From Arabidopsis thaliana (taxonomy: Eukaryota; Streptophyta; Magnoliopsida; Brassicales; Brassicaceae): 64,000 bases of DNA. The position numbers and the translations under genes were made by a program. The notes under the pieces were generated by a model. It saw only the letters and a program-made list of their open reading frames with translations, did no database searches and had not been told where the DNA came from. The DNA lies in assembly GCF_000001735.4 (NCBI RefSeq), contig NC_003075.7:2543001-2607000 (forward strand), written 5' to 3'. Below, in pieces: positions 12,090 to 23,959 of this stretch (positions are counted from its first letter, which is position 1; every line of letters starts with the position of its first letter).

Positions 12090-14046
12090 ATGTTAACCTC
12101 AAGGACATGGATCATCTCTTCAGGCTTAGTCGGAGCCATATCACTGATGCTTCGATCGGTTTTTAACTTCTCCTTCACCGGAGCTCGCTTCCTTCTCCCT
12201 ACTAATTTACACCCTATTTTCATCATCAACGGCATCATCTTTGCCCTCGCAGCCTCTACTTCACTCTTCGGAAACGGACCAGACTCTCCGGCCACAAACC
12301 ATCACCATGATGATGATACGTATGATTACGAACAGGACCATCATCACGACCATGATCGTGACCGTTCTTCTAATAACTCATCCACTTCTTCGTTTGATCA
12401 AAACAATAATAAGGTTCACGAGAAAGAAAATTTTCCAGTGAGATCAGAGAGTGGAGGATCTTATGGGGTTTCTTCTCCGGAGGTTCGTTTTTTTCCAACG
12501 GCGCCGGAGAAGCCCGTCGGTCTCCGACGTCCACCTACTGTTCCTGTAAAGACTTTTCCACAAGGTATCTATCTATTACGTGCCGTCTCAAAATCTTTGT
12601 AGAGTCCTCAGCAAAATCCTTTATTAAAATTATATTGATATTTTAATTTATATGTATATCCACAATTTTCTTATAGAGAATTATTTTTGAATCGTATTTT
12701 TGTTCCAAAGTTTCAGTTTTTGTTTTTTTTAATTTTTTTGGTCAAACTTTAAAGATATAACCCAAACTTGTATTGAAAGTGGAATTTTAAGAGATTTGTA
12801 TAGAATTTATAAATCCTATGTTATTTAAACATAAATTTTAAAAAGTTTCATAAAATTCAGTGTTATTGAACTAATAATTTCAAAATCCACCTGAAAATCC
12901 ACTGTTATTGAAAACAATTTGTGGATTTGAATTTAATGATTTTGGAGGATTTGAGAGGATTTTCTTAGTTAAAAATACAGAAATCCAAATCTCATAGTTT
13001 TGGGTGAGATTTGAATGGATTTTACAAAAATCATATGAACTTCTCCTAGACTAAAATCATCAAAATCATTTAAAAACTCAAGAAAACTCAAATCACTTTA
13101 AATTCTAATTTGAATACACCCTCCTTTATTTGTTAAAGATTTAGAAAAACATAAACCAAACTGAAAATCTTGTAGGAAAACAAAATAACAATAAGAAGAT
13201 TATAAAAAATTCTATAAATAATACTTCCTCTGTTCTGTAATACTTGATAATCTAGAAAACCATATATATGAAGAAAACATATTAAAAGCTGATTCTAAAT
13301 GTATTTTTTTTTGTGATTTACATTTTTTTATAATTCTACATCAATTATATGTTATATTTAATTATATATAAAATATTATATAAAAAAAATCAATATTTTA
13401 GAAACAATATTTTTTCTAGAAAATCAAATAATAAGGAACAGATAGATTCCAGTATCATTTTGTCCAACGAAAAGTATGAGACTTAGAGAAATAAAAAGGA
13501 TAAGTTGAGTTGTGTGATTTTCGTTATGAACAATGAATATTACGTTTAATTACTTTGATTTAGTTCCAGTAAAAACTCCAACTTCGTATATATATAACTA
13601 TATCATCAGACAATACATCGGGGGACGAGAGCGAGACCATGGAGGAGATGTGGGAGAGAGTCAAAGCCGAAAAGCAACCAAAGAAACCTAACTCGTTGCA
13701 AGACCACGTCATATCCAGGGGAGACACAAAAATGTCAACATCTTCATGGCCGTTGCCGTCACGTTCACCGTCACGAGCGAGGAGGCCTACTCCTTCGTTG
13801 TCTTCGCTATCACCGTCATCGTCGCGAGCAAGGAGGCCTCCTTCATCTCCCGCGCGGCCGGGAAAGAAGTTGATGGAGAGGATTCCGTCGTGGGTGAAGT
13901 TGAAAAAAGAGTTATCAATGGGAAGAGAGGAGCTCAATTCACGAGTGGAAGCCTTCATTACAAAATTCAAGGATGAGATGAAGTTGCAAAGGTTGGAGTC
14001 TGTAAGACGTTACAAGTCTTTCCGTGGTCACAACGATGAAAAGTAA
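12090..14046 (+). CDS. DUF761 domain protein with N-terminal membrane segments
   Basis: Two exons, 12090-12564 and 13610-14046, total 912 bases, 303 residues. The phase-1 junction (G|AC) joins ...VKTFPQ to DNTSGDESETMEEMWERV. Residues about 6-25 and 40-60 are hydrophobic (WIISSGLVGAISLMLRSVF; PIFIINGIIFALAASTSLF), as in DUF4408/DUF761 proteins. A His/Asp-rich linker follows (HHHDDDTYDYEQDHHHDHDRD). The second exon has a Ser/Arg/Pro-rich stretch with short internal repeats (SRARRPTPS / SRARRPPSS), then the DUF761 signature EELNSRVEAFITKFKDEMKLQRLESVRRY at the C-terminus. I take it for AT4G04990. Function unknown; probably an endomembrane or plasma-membrane protein with a cytosolic tail. The 1045-base intron carries a MITE. 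Confidence 0.85.
12767..13124. mobile_element. Harbinger-like MITE relic in the DUF761 gene intron
   Basis: The ends are inverted copies: left cttgtattgaaagtggaatttt, right (read inverted) GGAGGGTGTATTCAAATTAG; both contain TGTATT.AAA. The interior is full of short words such as 'aaatcca' and 'gtgttattgaa' in both orientations, as in the better preserved element at 49342-49746. No clean 3-bp target duplication seen. Confidence 0.5.
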
Positions 14047-14687
14047 GAAAGTTGATATAATTATGTAACGGAGACTTGTCTTCATTTTGTATCATATATG
14101 GTTAGATGTGTATGTCTTTAGATTTAATTATGTAAATCTTGTGACCAAATCTGCATATTACTACATTCATCTTGATTTTACATTTTTTACTTGATCCCAT
14201 TATCCAAAGTGAGTATGTATCTCAATCTATAATCATATTGGAAGTTCAAGATTGATTTGAATTAGTTCCAATCCACGTGTGTTCACAATGATATTGGGCC
14301 TAAGGTTAATGGCGACCTGATCACCTTCCAAATTAATGCTTCATTAACCAAACACATACACTAAAATGAACTAAATAATGAGTTTGAGCATAAAAGAACT
14401 ATTATGTTGATAACATTTAACATATAACTTCTATATTGATGACTAAAAAGAGAAGGAAATAAAAACATCTAACTTTTTAAGTCAAAACTCAGTGGAAATT
14501 TGTAAGTTATATGCCTTTGGTTTCAATTTTGCTATGACATGTAAAATAATGCAACAACAACCCAACCCGACCCGTAAAATAACCGCAATGATAATCCCAA
14601 ATAGGCAAATCTATTGCTATGTTGACACGTAAATTAGCAACGACTTACCGTTTTTTTGGAATGACCAAATTCATACCTATGTTATTT
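14047..14687. other. 3' side of DUF761 gene and intergenic DNA
   Basis: The first ~130 bases should hold the 3' UTR (AT-rich with aataaa-like words). No further gene seen. Confidence 0.35.
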
Positions 14688-14967
14688 TGTTGGAAAGTTT
14701 AGAATTAATTTAATTAACAACAAATTCTTTTCAATGAATTAATTATTAGGGTTCACAACTAAAGCAAGCCCAAGCCCAATGTAATGTCCATGTAACTAGG
14801 GTTTTAGCAAATTAGAAAATTCATATATATAGTTATTTAATGAGAATTATGATTGTAACTTTGAGAGTTGGAAACAACTCTCCTCCTTCATCTTATAAAA
14901 TATCAATTTAAAATCGTTTTGTTATTGGTGACAAGCCTAAAGCTCCTTCCATTCTCTGTTCTTTACA
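14688..14967. repeat. Possible solo LTR, Copia type
   Basis: A 280-base block starts TGTTGGAAAG and ends TTTACA, with an internal TATA run (tatatatagtta) and a pyrimidine-rich stretch after it, the layout of Arabidopsis Copia LTRs. No adjoining primer-binding site, coding region or partner LTR was seen, and no clear 5-bp target duplication flanks it. An old fossil; family unassigned. Confidence 0.4.
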
Positions 14968-16109
14968 TTGATCTTGGTCTTGCTTTAGTTGTAATCAACT
15001 TACGACGAATTAAACATGTGTTTTTGTATTGAGAAAGCTACATCTAAACTAAAATTCACAGAAAAAACTGTATTGAAAAACTAACTTAGATTGGTCGTTT
15101 TAACAAGCAAAGACATCAAGGTTGTAAGGAAAGCATGGAGGATGACTGTTCAATGTGTCATCCAATATCCTCTTTGCCTCATACTTCATCCAACGATTAA
15201 TTTTTTCTTCTAGTTTCCTTTATGATGCTTTCCACTATGGATATGTCTATTTGCATCATTTTTTCGTAGAAACAGTACCACCACATCCTTTTATCTCTCT
15301 TAATTCAGTATCTACAAGATACATAAAGAGTAATCATAAAACATATTAAACAAGGTTACAAACTCAAAAACATGATGAACATAGCAAATGCTGCTTAAAG
15401 AAAAACTTTCTAACTATTTTAGAATGCTAAATATTAATATCAATGGAAATCATCACTGGAAAATTGTCGTCGGAGTCACCAACGTCGGAGTCACTACCAC
15501 CACCTCAATCTTTGGCCATTTTTACTTACCCCTTTTCTTAGTTTCTTATTTTTTCTTATTTCAATTAAATTATCAAAAATATTACAAATCACCCTCGTGG
15601 GAATGCAGATTATTATTTTTTAATATCACAAACAACAAATATATGATTGCAACTATTATCCTCAAAAGGAACAAATTAGATTATAAATTTTAAATAGTTT
15701 CAACATTAGAATATTCAAGAAAAAGGCTGAATCTAAATTTGAACATTTATACTATAGAAAAGTCGAGGTTATTTGCTTCTCAAAGCGTCTACATAAGATT
15801 TAAAACAACCAATCGAGATTAACCATCTCGCTAATTAACATTTATGAAATTATTCTTATTTTTTTATTTTTTTAGATTTTTGTAAAATAGGAAAAACCAA
15901 TATATGAAATAAAAAAAAGTATTTGAAAATATGGAAAGTTTTCTAAACATTTTGTTACCAAATAATATAAAATGTATCAACATGTAAATTTCTATTTTAT
16001 TAAATTTATAAACGAAAATAAATAATTTATTATTAGTCTCTCTAAATTTATTAGTATTTCATCTTTAGTTACAATAGCAAATTATAATAACTATCTCATT
16101 AAATGTATT
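14968..16109. other. Intergenic, nothing recognised
   Basis: AT-rich DNA with scattered open frames up to about 100 codons (for example 15388-15693) that have no family features and simple composition. I see no supportable gene. Confidence 0.4.
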
Positions 16110-18208
16110 TTCAAATTTCTCTTCCTTCTGATCTGCAAAACTTTCATATCTTTAAAATAACAATCTTGTGTAGTCTTTGTTTTAAGTTACAAATTTAACA
16201 TGTTCTGTGATTAAGAAACCAATATCTAAAATTATTTCTATGAGTCGGAACAAAAAACAAACTAAATTTATAATTTAAAATAGCTGGAAAACCAAATGAC
16301 GGTTTCTTTAATCAAAAAACATGAGCAGCTTGATATGTTTCGCTATAGGCTTTAATCGTTTCATCCATTTATCTCTATTCTTTTTTTGTGAATGGTTTTG
16401 GAACCTCCATCCAAACCATCTTCCTCCTCATATTCATCAGCATGATCGATAGCTCAAAAGATCTTTTTATAATTGTTGTTGTGTATGGAGTTGAGGATTT
16501 GGTTATGAGCAATCGTCTTCACGATATTAACTTTTGTTCAATCATTCATTGGCCATGAAAACATTGTTCGTGTGAATTTTTTGCTGACTCGTTACAATCA
16601 CAATCTACGCATATCATCTCTTTATATTTGTGATGAATTTGAATAATCAGTCTTTGCTTTAGTTCAGAATCTCATTCGATACGCTTGTTAAACAAATGCT
16701 AATCGAAACAAGTAAGCAAACCAAAAAGGTGTGGACAAGTTTTTCGTATGGTTGATTCTAGCGACGTAGGGAAAGCGGCAATTTGGAGTGAATATGTCTT
16801 ACTTCCATCCATTCATGGCAGTAATATTATGTTCTAATTGACTAGTTGATACCCTTAAAATATGTATAATCTCTAATAAGCTTTCTTCTTTATTTCTCTA
16901 CATAATGAATGAATTTCATGATGTTCACATTGCTAAGCATGTTTTAGGTGATATGATTTGCACATAAAATTTTTTCATATGCATATGTTTTGCTCATGTT
17001 TTGCATAGTTATGTTATGCATAATGGACGCATCTATATATTTATAATTTACAATTCATTATCATGTAAAAGATAAGTTTAAACCATGATTTTTTTTGTAA
17101 GAAATGTTTTACCTTTTCTCTTCCTAGTGATTTTCAAAACTTCCATATCTTTTTTTTTAAAAAAAATCTTGTGTAGTTTATATTTAAATTTACAAATTGA
17201 AATTGTTATGTGATTAAGAAATCAATATCTAAAATTATTTCTATGAGTCGGAACAAAGAATAAATTAAATTTGTAATTTAAAATAGGTGGAAAACCATAT
17301 GACGGTTTCTTTAATCAAAGAACATGAGCAGCTTGATATGGTTTCGCTATAGGCTTTCATCGTTTCATCCATTTAGCTCTATTCTTTTTTTGTGAATGGT
17401 TTTGGAACCTCCATCCAAACCATCTTCCTCCTCATATTCATCAGCATGACCGATAGCTTAAAAGATCGTTTTATAATTGTTGTTGTGTATGGAGTTGAGG
17501 TTTTGGTTATGAGGGTAATCGCCTTCACGACATTAACTTTTGTTCAATCATTCATTGGCCATGAGAACATTGTTCGTGTGAACTTTTTGCTGCCTCGTTA
17601 CAATCTCAATTTACACACATCATCTCTTTATCTTTGTGGTGAATTTGAATAATCAGTATTTGTTTTAATTTAGAATCTCATTTGATATGTTTGTTAAAAC
17701 AAATGCTACTAAAAAAAAGTAAGAAAACCAAAAGGTGTGGACAAGTTTTCCATATGGTTGATTCTAGCGACGTAAGGAAATGCGGTAATTTTGAGTGAAT
17801 ATGCCTTACTTCAATTCATTCATGGCAGTATGTTATGTTCTAATAGACTAGTTGATACCCTTAAAATATGTATAATCTCTAATAAGTTTTTTTCTTTATT
17901 TCTCTATATAATGAATTAATTTCATGATATTCACATTGGTAAACATGTTTTAGGTGATGTGATTTGCACATAAAGGTTTTTTCATATGTATATGTTTTGC
18001 TCATGTTTTGCATAGTTATGTTATACATAATAAATAATTCATTATCATGTAAAAGATAAAACCATGATTTTTTTTGTAAGAAAGGTTTTACTTTTTCTCT
18101 TCCTTGTGATTTTCAAAACTTCCAATCTATTATAAAAAAAAACTTGTGTAGGTTTTATTTTAATTTACAAATTTAACTTGTTCTTTGATTAGAAACCAAT
18201 TTCTAAAA
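16110..18208. repeat. Tandem duplication of a ~1-kb sequence, third copy cut short
   Basis: Landmarks recur in order: 'gtgaatggttttggaacctc' at 16388 and 17392 (period 1004); 'catgattttttttgtaag' at about 17084 and 18063 (period 979); 'gacggtttctttaatcaaa' and 'cattggccatga' in both full copies. The third copy stops after about 140 bases, exactly where the Helitron begins at 18209. An 86-codon open frame in copy 2 (17392-17652) is interrupted in copy 1, so I do not call it a gene. Confidence 0.85.
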
Positions 18209-18405
18209 TCTATCTTATTATATAAAGTACAGTTTTGAAGGTTAGTAACTCACGAGATCATGACAAGTCTCTATTTTAGCGATTTTAGATTTTGATACGT
18301 GTAAAACTTAATATTAAAATTTTTGAAATTAGAAAAAGATTGAAAAAAATTAGAAATTTTAAACAAGAACATACATATAAGATCATAGTAGCAAGTTCTC
18401 TTGAG

Positions 18406-18446
<41 letters not shown>

Positions 18447-19626
18447 AATATAATTAAAATTGGTTATGTCAAACGACAATTGGATGAACCTATGGATAAT
18501 GAGATAACTTCATACGTGGTTCTTTTTTTGAACTTCGGTTGTATATACTTCGGTTTGATGGTATCTAACCAGTTAAAAGTATGACGATTTGTGTTGAAAT
18601 TGTGGAAATAGTTGTTCTTTTTAAAAATATCAATTTCAATAAAAAGAAGGAAATTGACAAGGCGTAAGAAATGTAATAAATTTAATTAATGAAAAGTTTT
18701 TTGTATTACGAACAAATTGATACCAAAATTTAGGTCAGAAAGAGGGTTGATTTCCATCTAAAATGATGGAGAAAGAGAAACTCGGTTGATAGCATAACAC
18801 AAACTTGGATTCTCAAATATGACAAAGAAAAGTGAGAAAACAGTTATGACAAGACTTTTTTATGGCAACGTTTGGTTCATATGTAGCTAGACTTGATGAC
18901 GAGGTGTCTGGTATTACTGTTTTGAGGTTGAATGGTGGGATATAGATTTAAACGTCTTTTTGTGTGTAATTTATCTAAGCTTTTTCAATTGGTTCGAGAA
19001 GATTTATTCTAAAGTTTTAGATCTTATCAGATATGTGGAGAAAAAAACCGAACATCCGAATAAACTCGAAATGTCTGAAATTTGGTAGAGTATTCCGGAG
19101 ACATGGAACTAAGGGATCGAATTTCGAGTTCATAGGAATAAACCAAGTCGTTTCGATATTTAATTCATATGCTTATGGAATTAAGTTTGGTTAAGGTTAT
19201 TAAGTTTAAATTTAATTTTTTTACAGAAAAGAAGATGAAAAAAATGAGAAAGAGTGAGGAACATAACGAAGAAGAGGAAAATGAAGAGTATAACGAAGAA
19301 ACGGATAATGAAAGTAATAATAACAACGATCATAAGAAAATCGACAATAAAGATGACGAAAAAAATATGAAAAGTAAGAAACGATGAATGTGAAAAGAAA
19401 TACGAAGATGGTATTGGCATCCCATTAAATATGATATAAGATTATTTATAATTCTTTTGATCTAATTTGACTCGTACACACTATTAAGTTTTATAATTTC
19501 TAATATGGTGTATTTGAAATGAAATTTTTATTTTAGAAATAATTTAAAAACTCTAAACAATTGTATATAATTTTCACCAAAATATATTAAAACAATATCT
19601 ACGGATAGCGTGGGTTCAATACCTAA
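18209..19626 (+). mobile_element. Non-autonomous Helitron, ~1.4 kb
   Basis: The 5' end TCTATCTTATTATATAAAG starts right after an A, typical of Arabidopsis Helitron termini; the following 'tttgaaggttagtaactcac' also fits family ends. The 3' end has 'acggatagcgtgggttcaat' just before CTAA at 19623-19626, followed by T. No Rep/helicase coding sequence is inside, so it cannot move on its own. It carries a TA microsatellite (18408-18442) and a short, highly acidic/basic low-complexity frame at 19232-19387 (KKMKKMRKSEEHNEEEENEE and onward), which looks like junk composition and not a domain. It begins inside the truncated third copy of the 16-18 kb array. Confidence 0.65.
18408..18442. repeat. (TA)n microsatellite inside the Helitron
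   Basis: About 17 uninterrupted TA units. Confidence 0.95.
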
Positions 19627-20021
19627 TATATAAAAAATTAAAACAAAAAAATTTATCTACAACCAAAATTTGTATTATAGTATTATATTTTATCAGCTAA
19701 ACCGGTATCAAATCATTTAAATTAGATATCTTTTATTTTTGTCCACAAAAAACAAAGGTATGTATTATAATGAATATTAATATTTATAAATAGACCGAAA
19801 TAAAAAACCAAAATCTAACTTCATAGATAGTTCATACTTCATACCAAACAAAAAATTACAATATTTAAATAAAAAGTAAATTCGAGTTTCGAATTGATTA
19901 TGTTGGTTTGATTCGGATTAGATCGGAAAATCAATTTTTGGTAGTAGTATTTAATAGACCCGATCTGATCCGGTAGTACCGGTTCGACCAACCGGTTCAA
20001 TATTTATTAGATTAAAACCAA
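19627..20021 (+). promoter_or_regulatory. Upstream region of VPS28-2
   Basis: Non-coding AT-rich DNA between the Helitron end and the pyrimidine-rich leader of VPS28-2. It should contain the core promoter; no single motif decides it. 'ccggtagtaccggttcgaccaaccggtt' near 19970-19997 is a cluster of CCGG/ACCGGT words. Confidence 0.35.
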
Positions 20022-20952
20022 TTGTCATCTTCTTCTTCACCAATCCTCTTTCTCAATTCAACTTCTCCGATCAGATTTTTTTTTGCTTTCACCGTTCATA
20101 ACTTCTCAGGTCAGTTTTCTTCCTCTTTCACTTTCAAATTCGTATGGTTTACGAATCTTCTTCGCTATTTTTTATTCAGATATTCCCCTCCATATGTTAG
20201 ATCTCGAATTTTTCTCGAATCTCCCATAATTTACTTGAATTTAGGGTTTTTGAATCGACGGCTCATCACTAAGTTTTGCTTAACTTTGTTGATCCGTGTT
20301 TTTGTTCATCGTTTTCATACGCAATCATCTCTTGACAGACCTTCGTGTAAGTAACATCTCCATTTGTTGTCTCATCTTTGAAGAAATCTGGGATTATTGC
20401 TTCTAGTGAGTGAGATATAGGAATCTAGTGAAAAATTACTTAGCTTCTTCATAGCTTTTGTTCCATGTTGTCTGCTAAATGTGAGATTCTATTACTGACT
20501 TGTGAGATTAGAGTTTTAACTTGGCTCTGTTGGATGAAGAAATCTGATTGCTTTAAGCAAGTTATGGGAAGCTTAGTGAAGAAATTAGCTTCTTGATAGG
20601 TTAGAGATACTTCGATTCTGTTTTTTAATTTTCTTCTTAGTTTGAGCTTTTGTGGTAAACTCTCAAACTCATATTACTGTGTTTGGGGGTATTAGAATTG
20701 AGTCTGTTGGATGAAGAAAGCTGGGATTTTGATTACTTCTAATAGATTTAGAAAGCTTTAGTGAAGAACTGTTAGCCTCTTGATAGGTTATGAGTTTCTT
20801 TGGACAATTCTAGTTGCTTTTCATTTCTTCTCGATTTGAAGTTTTCTTCTATTGAGATATTAGGATCTTGACTTTGGTCTGTGTGGTCATTGATACAGAA
20901 AGGAAGAGCTTGTGCGTGTACCGTTCTCTTCTCCGTAGATTGACTTGCTCTA
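20022..20952 (+). promoter_or_regulatory. Long 5' leader of VPS28-2, probably with an intron
   Basis: CT-rich sequence (tcatcttcttcttcacc) at 20023 looks like a transcribed leader. A good donor (tctcag|gtcagttttc at about 20109) and several downstream acceptors suggest one or more leader introns before the ATG at 20953. Which acceptor is used cannot be told by eye. Confidence 0.4.
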
Positions 20953-21585
20953 ATGATGGAGGTCAAATTATGGAACGACAAACGCGAAAGAGAGATGTAT
21001 GAGAATTTTGCAGAGCTTTTTGCAATCATCAAAGCCACAGAGAAGCTAGAGAAAGCTTATATAAGAGACCTAATCAATCCTTCAGAGTACGAATCTGAAT
21101 GCCAGAAACTCATTGTCCACTTCAAAACTTTATCCGCTACACTCAAAGACACGGTGCCAAACATTGAAAGATTTGCAGACACATACAAAATGGACTGTCC
21201 AGCTGCTCTATACCGCCTGGTGACATCAGGTCTTCCTGCCACAGTGGAACACCGAGCTACCGTTGCAGCATCTACGTCGAACTCTGCATCCATTGTTGCT
21301 GAATGTGTACAGAATTTCATCACTTCAATGGATTCTTTGAAACTAAACATGGTGGCTGTCGATCAGGTTTATCCTCTCTTGTCTGATCTATCTGCTTCTC
21401 TCAACAAACTGAGTATTCTACCGCCCGATTTCGAAGGGAAGACGAAGATGAAAGAATGGCTTTCGAGGTTGTCTAAGATGGGAGCAGCCGATGAGCTTAC
21501 GGAACAACAGTCAAGGCAACTTCACTTTGATCTCGAGTCATCATACAACTCTTTCATGGCAGCTTTGCCTAAAGCTGGTAATTAA
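20953..21585 (+). CDS. VPS28-2: VPS28, ESCRT-I subunit
   Basis: An intronless 210-residue frame, the usual size for VPS28. It starts MMEVKLWNDKREREMYENFA, the conserved start of plant VPS28 proteins, followed by the helical core (LFAIIKATEKLEKAYIRD; SEYESECQKLIVHFKTL) that packs with VPS23/ELC and VPS37, and a C-terminal four-helix domain from about residue 125 (SIVAECVQNFITSMDSLKL to ...SSYNSFMAALPKAGN) known to recruit ESCRT-II/III partners. ESCRT-I sorts ubiquitinated membrane cargo into multivesicular bodies. An ATG directly follows at 20956, so translation may begin at either. I recognise it as VPS28-2 (AT4G05000); the paralog VPS28-1 lies elsewhere on chromosome 4. No defects seen. Confidence 0.95.
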   Translation: MMEVKLWNDKREREMYENFAELFAIIKATEKLEKAYIRDLINPSEYESECQKLIVHFKTLSATLKDTVPNIERFADTYKMDCPAALYRLVTSGLPATVEHRATVAASTSNSASIVAECVQNFITSMDSLKLNMVAVDQVYPLLSDLSASLNKLSILPPDFEGKTKMKEWLSRLSKMGAADELTEQQSRQLHFDLESSYNSFMAALPKAGN

Positions 21586-21903
21586 GATCAATGTAGGTTA
21601 CGTTTCTTGTTTTTGTTTTTGTGTAAAAGTCTTTGGTTTAGTCTGGTTTAGTGGTAATTCCAAGAGAATTTTACACGTTTGAGGAGTTGAATGTGCTTAT
21701 GTGTACCATATTTTGGTTATATGAAAGTTTTATCTAAACCAAATTACTATTGATTCATTACTCTCACGGGACTATATATAATTGCAGATTTGTTTGAGTG
21801 AATTAAGATACTGTGGTGGACTATCTAACTTCGAGGTCGTTGTGCTAAGTTCAAACAAAAAGAGAGATAGTTAAAAAATGTGAAATTACATGGATACAAA
21901 GTT
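21586..21903 (+). other. 3' UTR region of VPS28-2
   Basis: Non-coding, T-rich sequence after the stop codon, ending at the EMIGRANT-like relic. A GT/T-rich block (ttgtttttgtttttgtgtaaaag) near 21608-21630 may serve in 3' end formation. Confidence 0.4.
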
Positions 21904-22560
21904 CAGTAAAATCTCTATAAATGAGTAATGTAAGGACCGTGAAATTTTATTAATTTGAAGAGGTATTAATATATCGATAAATTAATATTATATATATAGA
22001 GATTTTTATAATTTAGTAACTTTTTAATTATAGAAAATATTGTTCTAAAACCAATTACAAGTAAAAAATAATTATAATATCTTGAAAATAACATCAAAAT
22101 TTTTTTGATACAGTAAAATATTAGAACTAAATTTAAATAAGAACAAATATGAATTTAAGCAAAAAAAAATATTATAAATATATTTCAAATAAATTTCTTA
22201 CATATAATTTATATATATAATTGATACATTTATATAATTATTAACTTATGATATTGATGGACCATATATATACATAGGACTTTCAAAAAAAAATATTATC
22301 TTAATTTTTTTTTGTTAATTTATATCTTCAAATTGTAGGTGACATTGAAGGTACAACATCGATAGCAACCAGCTCTCGAGTATGAGAAAAAGTTGTTTAG
22401 ATTTTTTTTACTACTTTTGTATTTCTGTTTCAAATTAGAAACTTTGATGAAACTCTCTTTTGTATAATCTTTTAAATTATTAATGTTTGAGTGGAATTTG
22501 GGTTTATAAATTTGTTAGAAACTTTGATGAAAGTAAAGAATTAAATCAATTAAGGATAAC
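21904..22560. mobile_element. EMIGRANT/pogo-like relic
   Basis: The start 'cagtaaaatctctataaat' closely matches the EMIGRANT MITE terminal repeat (CAGTAAAACCTCTATAAATT), followed by the usual 'accgtgaaattttattaat' and 'gaggtattaatatatcgata' words. At 22345 onward, 'ggtgacattgaaggtacaac' resembles the tail of the related pogo-type transposons. The far terminal repeat was not found, so the right edge is approximate. Confidence 0.55.
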
Positions 22561-22829
22561 AAATAAAGTTGTTTATACAAAATATAAAATACATATAACA
22601 TTGAATATATATATATAATACAAACAATAAATACAATTTAAATATATCTATATAAATTTTGGGTTCCCAAAGGTTGTTCTAGAACACATGGATTTTTCTA
22701 AGTTTTACCCACAAATACCAAAACTCATTCGGGTTTTTTGAATCTGGGTTTTTTTATGGGCATGCTTGTTTTGGGTTTGTCCTGAGCTGAGTTTTTTTTA
22801 CCCACCACAACATCCCTAATCACAAGTCA
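22561..22829. other. Intergenic, nothing firm
   Basis: AT-rich; contains 'gggttttttgaatctgggttttttt' and 'tgggcatgcttgttttgggtttg', GGGTT-rich words of the sort seen at hAT-type ends, but no boundaries can be drawn. Confidence 0.3.
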
Positions 22830-23520
22830 TTATTTTAGATATTTTAAGTTTGAGAGCTAATCTATTAGTTATAAGTACTGGAAATCAATTACAATCCAAT
22901 TGAGAAGTATAAAATTCATTTTCAATGGGTAAAACCATCATTGGATAATTTTATTTTGAAACCTAAATAGATTAAGAACATTTAGTTTAAAAACTTATGT
23001 AACATCTTGTACATGATTTGATTTTTTTACATATATTTGGTCTAAAACATGTAAAAAAAAAAAACTATTCAAAGAATCTATCTCTCTATTAGTTCAAATC
23101 ATTGCAAAATATGGTTACTTAACATATTAATCATTCTATTTAATCAAATTGCAATTCTAAAATCACGAGTAGTCGCTAAAGACAGGCAAAGTAGTCGTAA
23201 AGCACCATTCCCTTGTGACGTTTTTTTATGAGTCACAACCCAATATTTATGATTTCTGAACTTTAAGATCTAAATACATTAGTAATAAGTATTTTGAATA
23301 TTCCAGGGTCCAATTTTGAAGCATATCATTCATTTTAAGAGGTAAAATAATCATTTAGTCTTAAACATGTTCAATTAAAATGTTGTGAAATAATCTATCA
23401 ATGTATTATTGTCAAATCAATGCAAAAATGGTTAATTGACATATGAATAATTCTTTTTGATCAAATTGCAAATTTTAAATTCCGTGGAGTCCTTAATGAG
23501 AGGCAAAGTAGTAATAAATT
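22830..23520. repeat. Degenerate ~317-bp tandem duplication
   Basis: 'caaatcattgcaaaatatggtta' (about 23094) recurs as 'caaatcaatgcaaaaatggtta' (about 23413), 'caaattgcaattctaaa' recurs about 316 bases later as 'caaattgcaaattttaaa', and 'gaggcaaagtagtaat' near 23500 matches 'caggcaaagtagtcgt' near 23183. Copies are diverged but collinear. Confidence 0.6.
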
Positions 23521-23790
23521 TAAGACTCTTTTGCGACTATAGTGAAATTTTAAGAAAAAAGAATTTGTATTTTTACGTTGCAAAATTATCGTAAGTGAGT
23601 CGCTAATTATTGACCATTCTCCGACTTAATGCAAGTGTCGTACATTGGCGACAAAATTGCGTCTATAAGTTTGTTAGTCGTTAAGTAGTCACAACCTAAT
23701 AACAAAAACATCGTAAATATGTACGACCATGATAAAAGTCACAAAAAATAGTCCTTAAATACACGTGATATCGCCACTAGTAAGACTTTT
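23521..23790. mobile_element. Possible CACTA-type subterminal region
   Basis: Short GTCGC/GCGAC and AGTCAC words cluster here in both orientations (gtgagtcgctaatt, ggcgacaaaattgcg, agtcgttaagtagtcac, gtacgacc, cgccactagtaag), the texture of En/Spm (CACTA) ends. A 'cactagta' at 23776-23783 could mark a terminus. No transposase or second end seen, so the call is tentative. Confidence 0.3.
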
Positions 23791-23959
23791 TTATTCACCG
23801 TCTAACCCAAAAACAAATATGGAAGATTTATAAATAAGCTGATCATTTTTTTTTTCTTCTTCCTTAATTCATTTTTTTTTCTTATTTCCTAATTTATAAT
23901 TCATTTATAAATATGAAATATTTCCACACTTTTTCAAAAACTTTAAAATTTAACTGTTA

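Noticed and set aside
17392-17652. 86-codon open frame in the 1-kb tandem array
   Set aside because: The sister copy at 16388 is interrupted in the same region and the protein is low-complexity hydrophobic; chance frame in repeat DNA.
19232-19387. Acidic/basic low-complexity frame inside the Helitron
   Set aside because: Composition (Glu/Asn/Lys runs) explains it; no Rep, helicase or RPA feature.
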